A stretch of DNA of 7,699 nucleotides from DATEEW01 sp035273665 (lineage in GTDB: Bacteria > Pseudomonadota > Gammaproteobacteria > Burkholderiales > SG8-39). Position 1 is the stretch's first letter. The number at the start of each line of letters is the position of its first letter. The stretch is taken from assembly GCA_035273665.1 (NCBI GenBank), contig DATEOW010000206.1, positions 1 through 7,699 of the forward strand. The letters are read 5' to 3'. Shown piece after piece: positions 6,689 to 7,699 of this stretch. The notes under the pieces were generated by a model. It was not told where the DNA came from and made no database searches. It saw only the letters and a list, made by a program, of their open reading frames with translations. The position numbers and the translations under genes are program-made.

Positions 6689-6736
6689 GTCAGCCTAGTC
6701 GGCCGTAGAGCGTGTCGTTAGCGCATCTAACATATA

Positions 6737-6765
6737 TTGCTCAGAAAAAGTCAGGTAAGGAGCAA
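6737..6765. repeat. Inverted repeat TTGCTC / GAGCAA
   Basis: TTGCTC (6737-6742) and GAGCAA (6760-6765) are perfect complements 17 bases apart. The right arm overlaps by two bases the left arm of the next inverted repeat (6764-6788), so in RNA the two stems would compete slightly. No transcript is known to cross here, and 6-bp arms can be chance. Confidence 0.25.
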
Positions 6766-6788
6766 CTACCAAGGAATTCTCGGTAGTT
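6764..6788. repeat. Inverted repeat AACTACC / GGTAGTT
   Basis: AACTACC (6764-6770) and GGTAGTT (6782-6788) are perfect 7-bp complements around an 11-base loop that itself contains GAATTC. It could be a regulator site or a hairpin; there is no T-run after it on the plus strand. It lies 35 bp upstream of the -35 element of the rightward promoter, a position suited to an activator or a second repressor site. Confidence 0.4.
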
Positions 6789-6822
6789 CGATAAGCGGCG
6801 GCTTGTGAGCCAAGACGTCCGC

Positions 6823-6851
6823 TTGCAAACTCTGAATTTCAGAGTTATGCT
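6823..6851 (+). promoter_or_regulatory. Promoter of the membrane-protein gene
   Basis: TTGCAA (6823-6828, four of six to -35) and TATGCT (6846-6851, four of six to -10) are separated by exactly 17 bp, filled by operator A. Transcription would begin near 6858, within operator B, giving a leader of about 40 bases with a ribosome binding site at 6888-6893. The element scores are moderate, but the fit with the two palindromes supports the call. Confidence 0.6.
6828..6846. promoter_or_regulatory. Operator A, perfect dyad in the promoter spacer
   Basis: AACTCTGA-ATT-TCAGAGTT is a perfect 8-3-8 palindrome. Its 17-bp core (6829-6845) exactly fills the gap between the -35 and -10 elements. A dimeric regulator bound here would block RNA polymerase. 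The sequence differs from the hip operators, so a different protein is expected; its gene is not in the window. Confidence 0.75.
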
Positions 6852-6852
6852 G

Positions 6853-6869
6853 ACTCTGCATTTCAGAGT
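6853..6869. promoter_or_regulatory. Operator B, second copy of the dyad
   Basis: ACTCTGC-ATT-TCAGAGT matches the operator A core at 16 of 17 positions and begins 2 bases after the -10 element, covering the predicted start of transcription. Its centre (6861) is 24 bp from that of operator A (6837). Two close copies suggest cooperative binding by one repressor. Confidence 0.75.
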
Positions 6870-6887
6870 AACGTCGAATTCACCATC

Positions 6888-6893
6888 AAGGAA
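6888..6893 (+). promoter_or_regulatory. Ribosome binding site of the membrane-protein gene
   Basis: AAGGAA lies 5 bases before the ATG at 6899. It fixes this start rather than the later in-frame ATGs at codons 15 and 25. Confidence 0.7.
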
Positions 6894-6898
6894 CCATC

Positions 6899-7699
6899 AT
6901 GTCCGACGCCGCCGTCAAGCAATTGGACGCCATCCATTCCATGCTCAACGCGGGCCAGCGCAACCTGCGCATGGAAACGCACAGTCTGCTGCTGTGGGGG
7001 TTGGTCGGCGGCTTTCTCTGCCTATTTAGCGATCACATCCTCACGCCGCAGCAGATTCCCGATAACACGCAGCGCGCTTTTGCGTGGCTCGCGCTCCTTG
7101 CGGCGATTCTCGGGGCGGCCGGGTGGGTCGATTGGAACCTCACGCGTCGAAGCAAACAAGCGCGCGACGAAACCTGGTCCTTCATTCACCGCCAGATCAT
7201 GAAGTTCTGGTGGCTGCTGCTGTCGATTGGCGCGCTCACCACCTTTGCCATGTTCTTCTTCGGTGGAGGCTACATGCTCTTTCCAGTGTGGATGGCGCTG
7301 CTGGGCATGGGGCTATTCGTGCACGGCCTGTTTTCAGCGCCCTTGCTGCAATGGACGGGCGGGCTGCTCATCCTCACAGCGGTGTGTTCGCTCGGTTATC
7401 GGCTCGAATTCGAAACGATGAAATGGCTGGCCGGCAGCGCCTACGGCCTGGGTTTGCCGCTGCTCGCGCTTGTTCTCGCCAGAAAATGGGAGATGCGATT
7501 CCCCCATCAACTTCTCGCCGTGCTCTGGCTCGCCTGCGTCATCGGTGTGCCGCTCAGCGCGGCAAAGCTATGGCCGCAGCAGCCACCAGCCGGCGAAACG
7601 CTGAGCCTCGATGCCTACAGACAATACGGCGCATCCGGCGCGCAAATTCTCCATTTACCCGCAGGCACTCAGGTGCCGGTCGAGCTCACGCTGGCCGGC
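6899..7699 (+). CDS. Multi-pass membrane protein of unknown function, N-terminal part
   Basis: This is a partial gene: 267 codons are present and it is open at the right edge. The protein begins MSDAAVKQLDAIHSMLNAGQ, a likely cytoplasmic amphipathic helix of about 27 residues. About seven hydrophobic segments follow (roughly 28-46, 60-77, 103-122, 124-145, 152-167, 178-195, 204-222), which read as transmembrane helices. Basic residues cluster in the loops at 83-89 (TRRSKQAR) and 195-200 (RKWEMR). After the last helix comes a polar, proline-rich stretch (PQQPPAGETLSLDAYRQYGA, then a beta-like VPVELTLAG) that continues past the window and may be an extracytoplasmic domain. I do not recognise a named family. 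The promoter has two strong operators, so expression is probably tightly repressed. From memory, similar small operons in proteobacteria pair such a membrane protein with a winged-helix regulator and a CreD-like inner-membrane protein; this is a suggestion only, since nothing downstream is visible. Confidence 0.85.
   Translation, partial: MSDAAVKQLDAIHSMLNAGQRNLRMETHSLLLWGLVGGFLCLFSDHILTPQQIPDNTQRAFAWLALLAAILGAAGWVDWNLTRRSKQARDETWSFIHRQIMKFWWLLLSIGALTTFAMFFFGGGYMLFPVWMALLGMGLFVHGLFSAPLLQWTGGLLILTAVCSLGYRLEFETMKWLAGSAYGLGLPLLALVLARKWEMRFPHQLLAVLWLACVIGVPLSAAKLWPQQPPAGETLSLDAYRQYGASGAQILHLPAGTQVPVELTLAG

Larger units (their letters stand above)
6528..6898. other. Regulatory intergenic region between hipB and the membrane-protein gene
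   Basis: This stretch of 371 bases has no convincing gene. From left to right it holds the hipBA promoter and three operators (6556-6628, AT-rich), a very GC-rich hairpin (6667-6688), a set of smaller inverted repeats (6717-6788), and a second promoter with two palindromes reading to the right (6823-6869). TAAGGAG at 6756-6762 looks like a ribosome binding site but no start codon follows at a usable distance, so no small gene is called. Confidence 0.75.

Noticed and set aside
6805..7029. Plus-strand open frame (74 codons) starting inside the promoter-proximal region
   Set aside because: It begins upstream of the mapped promoter elements, runs across both operators and overlaps the membrane-protein gene in another frame.

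Overview
The window looks like chromosomal DNA of a GC-rich Gram-negative bacterium, most likely a proteobacterium. The signs are hybrid two-component kinases with PAS sensing domains, a glycine/aspartate-rich RTX calcium-binding protein, a HipA toxin very close to the Escherichia coli type, and sigma70-like promoters. The genus cannot be fixed from the sequence alone. No rRNA, tRNA, CRISPR array or insertion sequence is visible.

Left to right: (1) 1-159, minus strand, is the first 53 codons of an RTX-repeat protein that runs off the left edge, with a strong ribosome binding site and a candidate promoter in the 204-bp gap behind it. (2) 364-2244, minus, and 2390-4900, plus, are two divergently transcribed hybrid sensor histidine kinases (PAS domains, HisKA, ATPase, receiver) sharing a 145-bp intergenic region. 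No separate response regulator or phosphotransfer protein lies in the window, so their output partners are elsewhere. (3) 4944-6527, minus, is a complete hipBA toxin-antitoxin operon, convergent with the second kinase. (4) 6528-6898 is an unusually information-rich non-coding region. It holds the hipBA promoter with three operator palindromes spaced exactly 26 bp apart, a very GC-rich hairpin, two weaker inverted repeats, and a second promoter pointing right with its own pair of 17-bp palindromes. (5) 6899-7699, plus, is the first 267 codons of a multi-pass membrane protein of unknown function, cut by the right edge.

The main functional logic is regulatory. HipB should bind its three operators and repress its own operon while neutralising the HipA kinase. 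The membrane-protein operon appears to be controlled by a different, dimeric repressor whose gene is not in the window and may lie just downstream. In both promoters a 17-bp dyad occupies, or nearly occupies, the 17-bp spacer between the -35 and -10 elements. The two kinases are probably independent of the hip operon and simply adjacent to it.

No clearly new system was found. The items most worth following are the 26-bp-phased hip operator array, the paired ACTCTGA/TCAGAGT operators in front of the membrane-protein gene, and the RTX protein whose repeats begin almost at residue 1.
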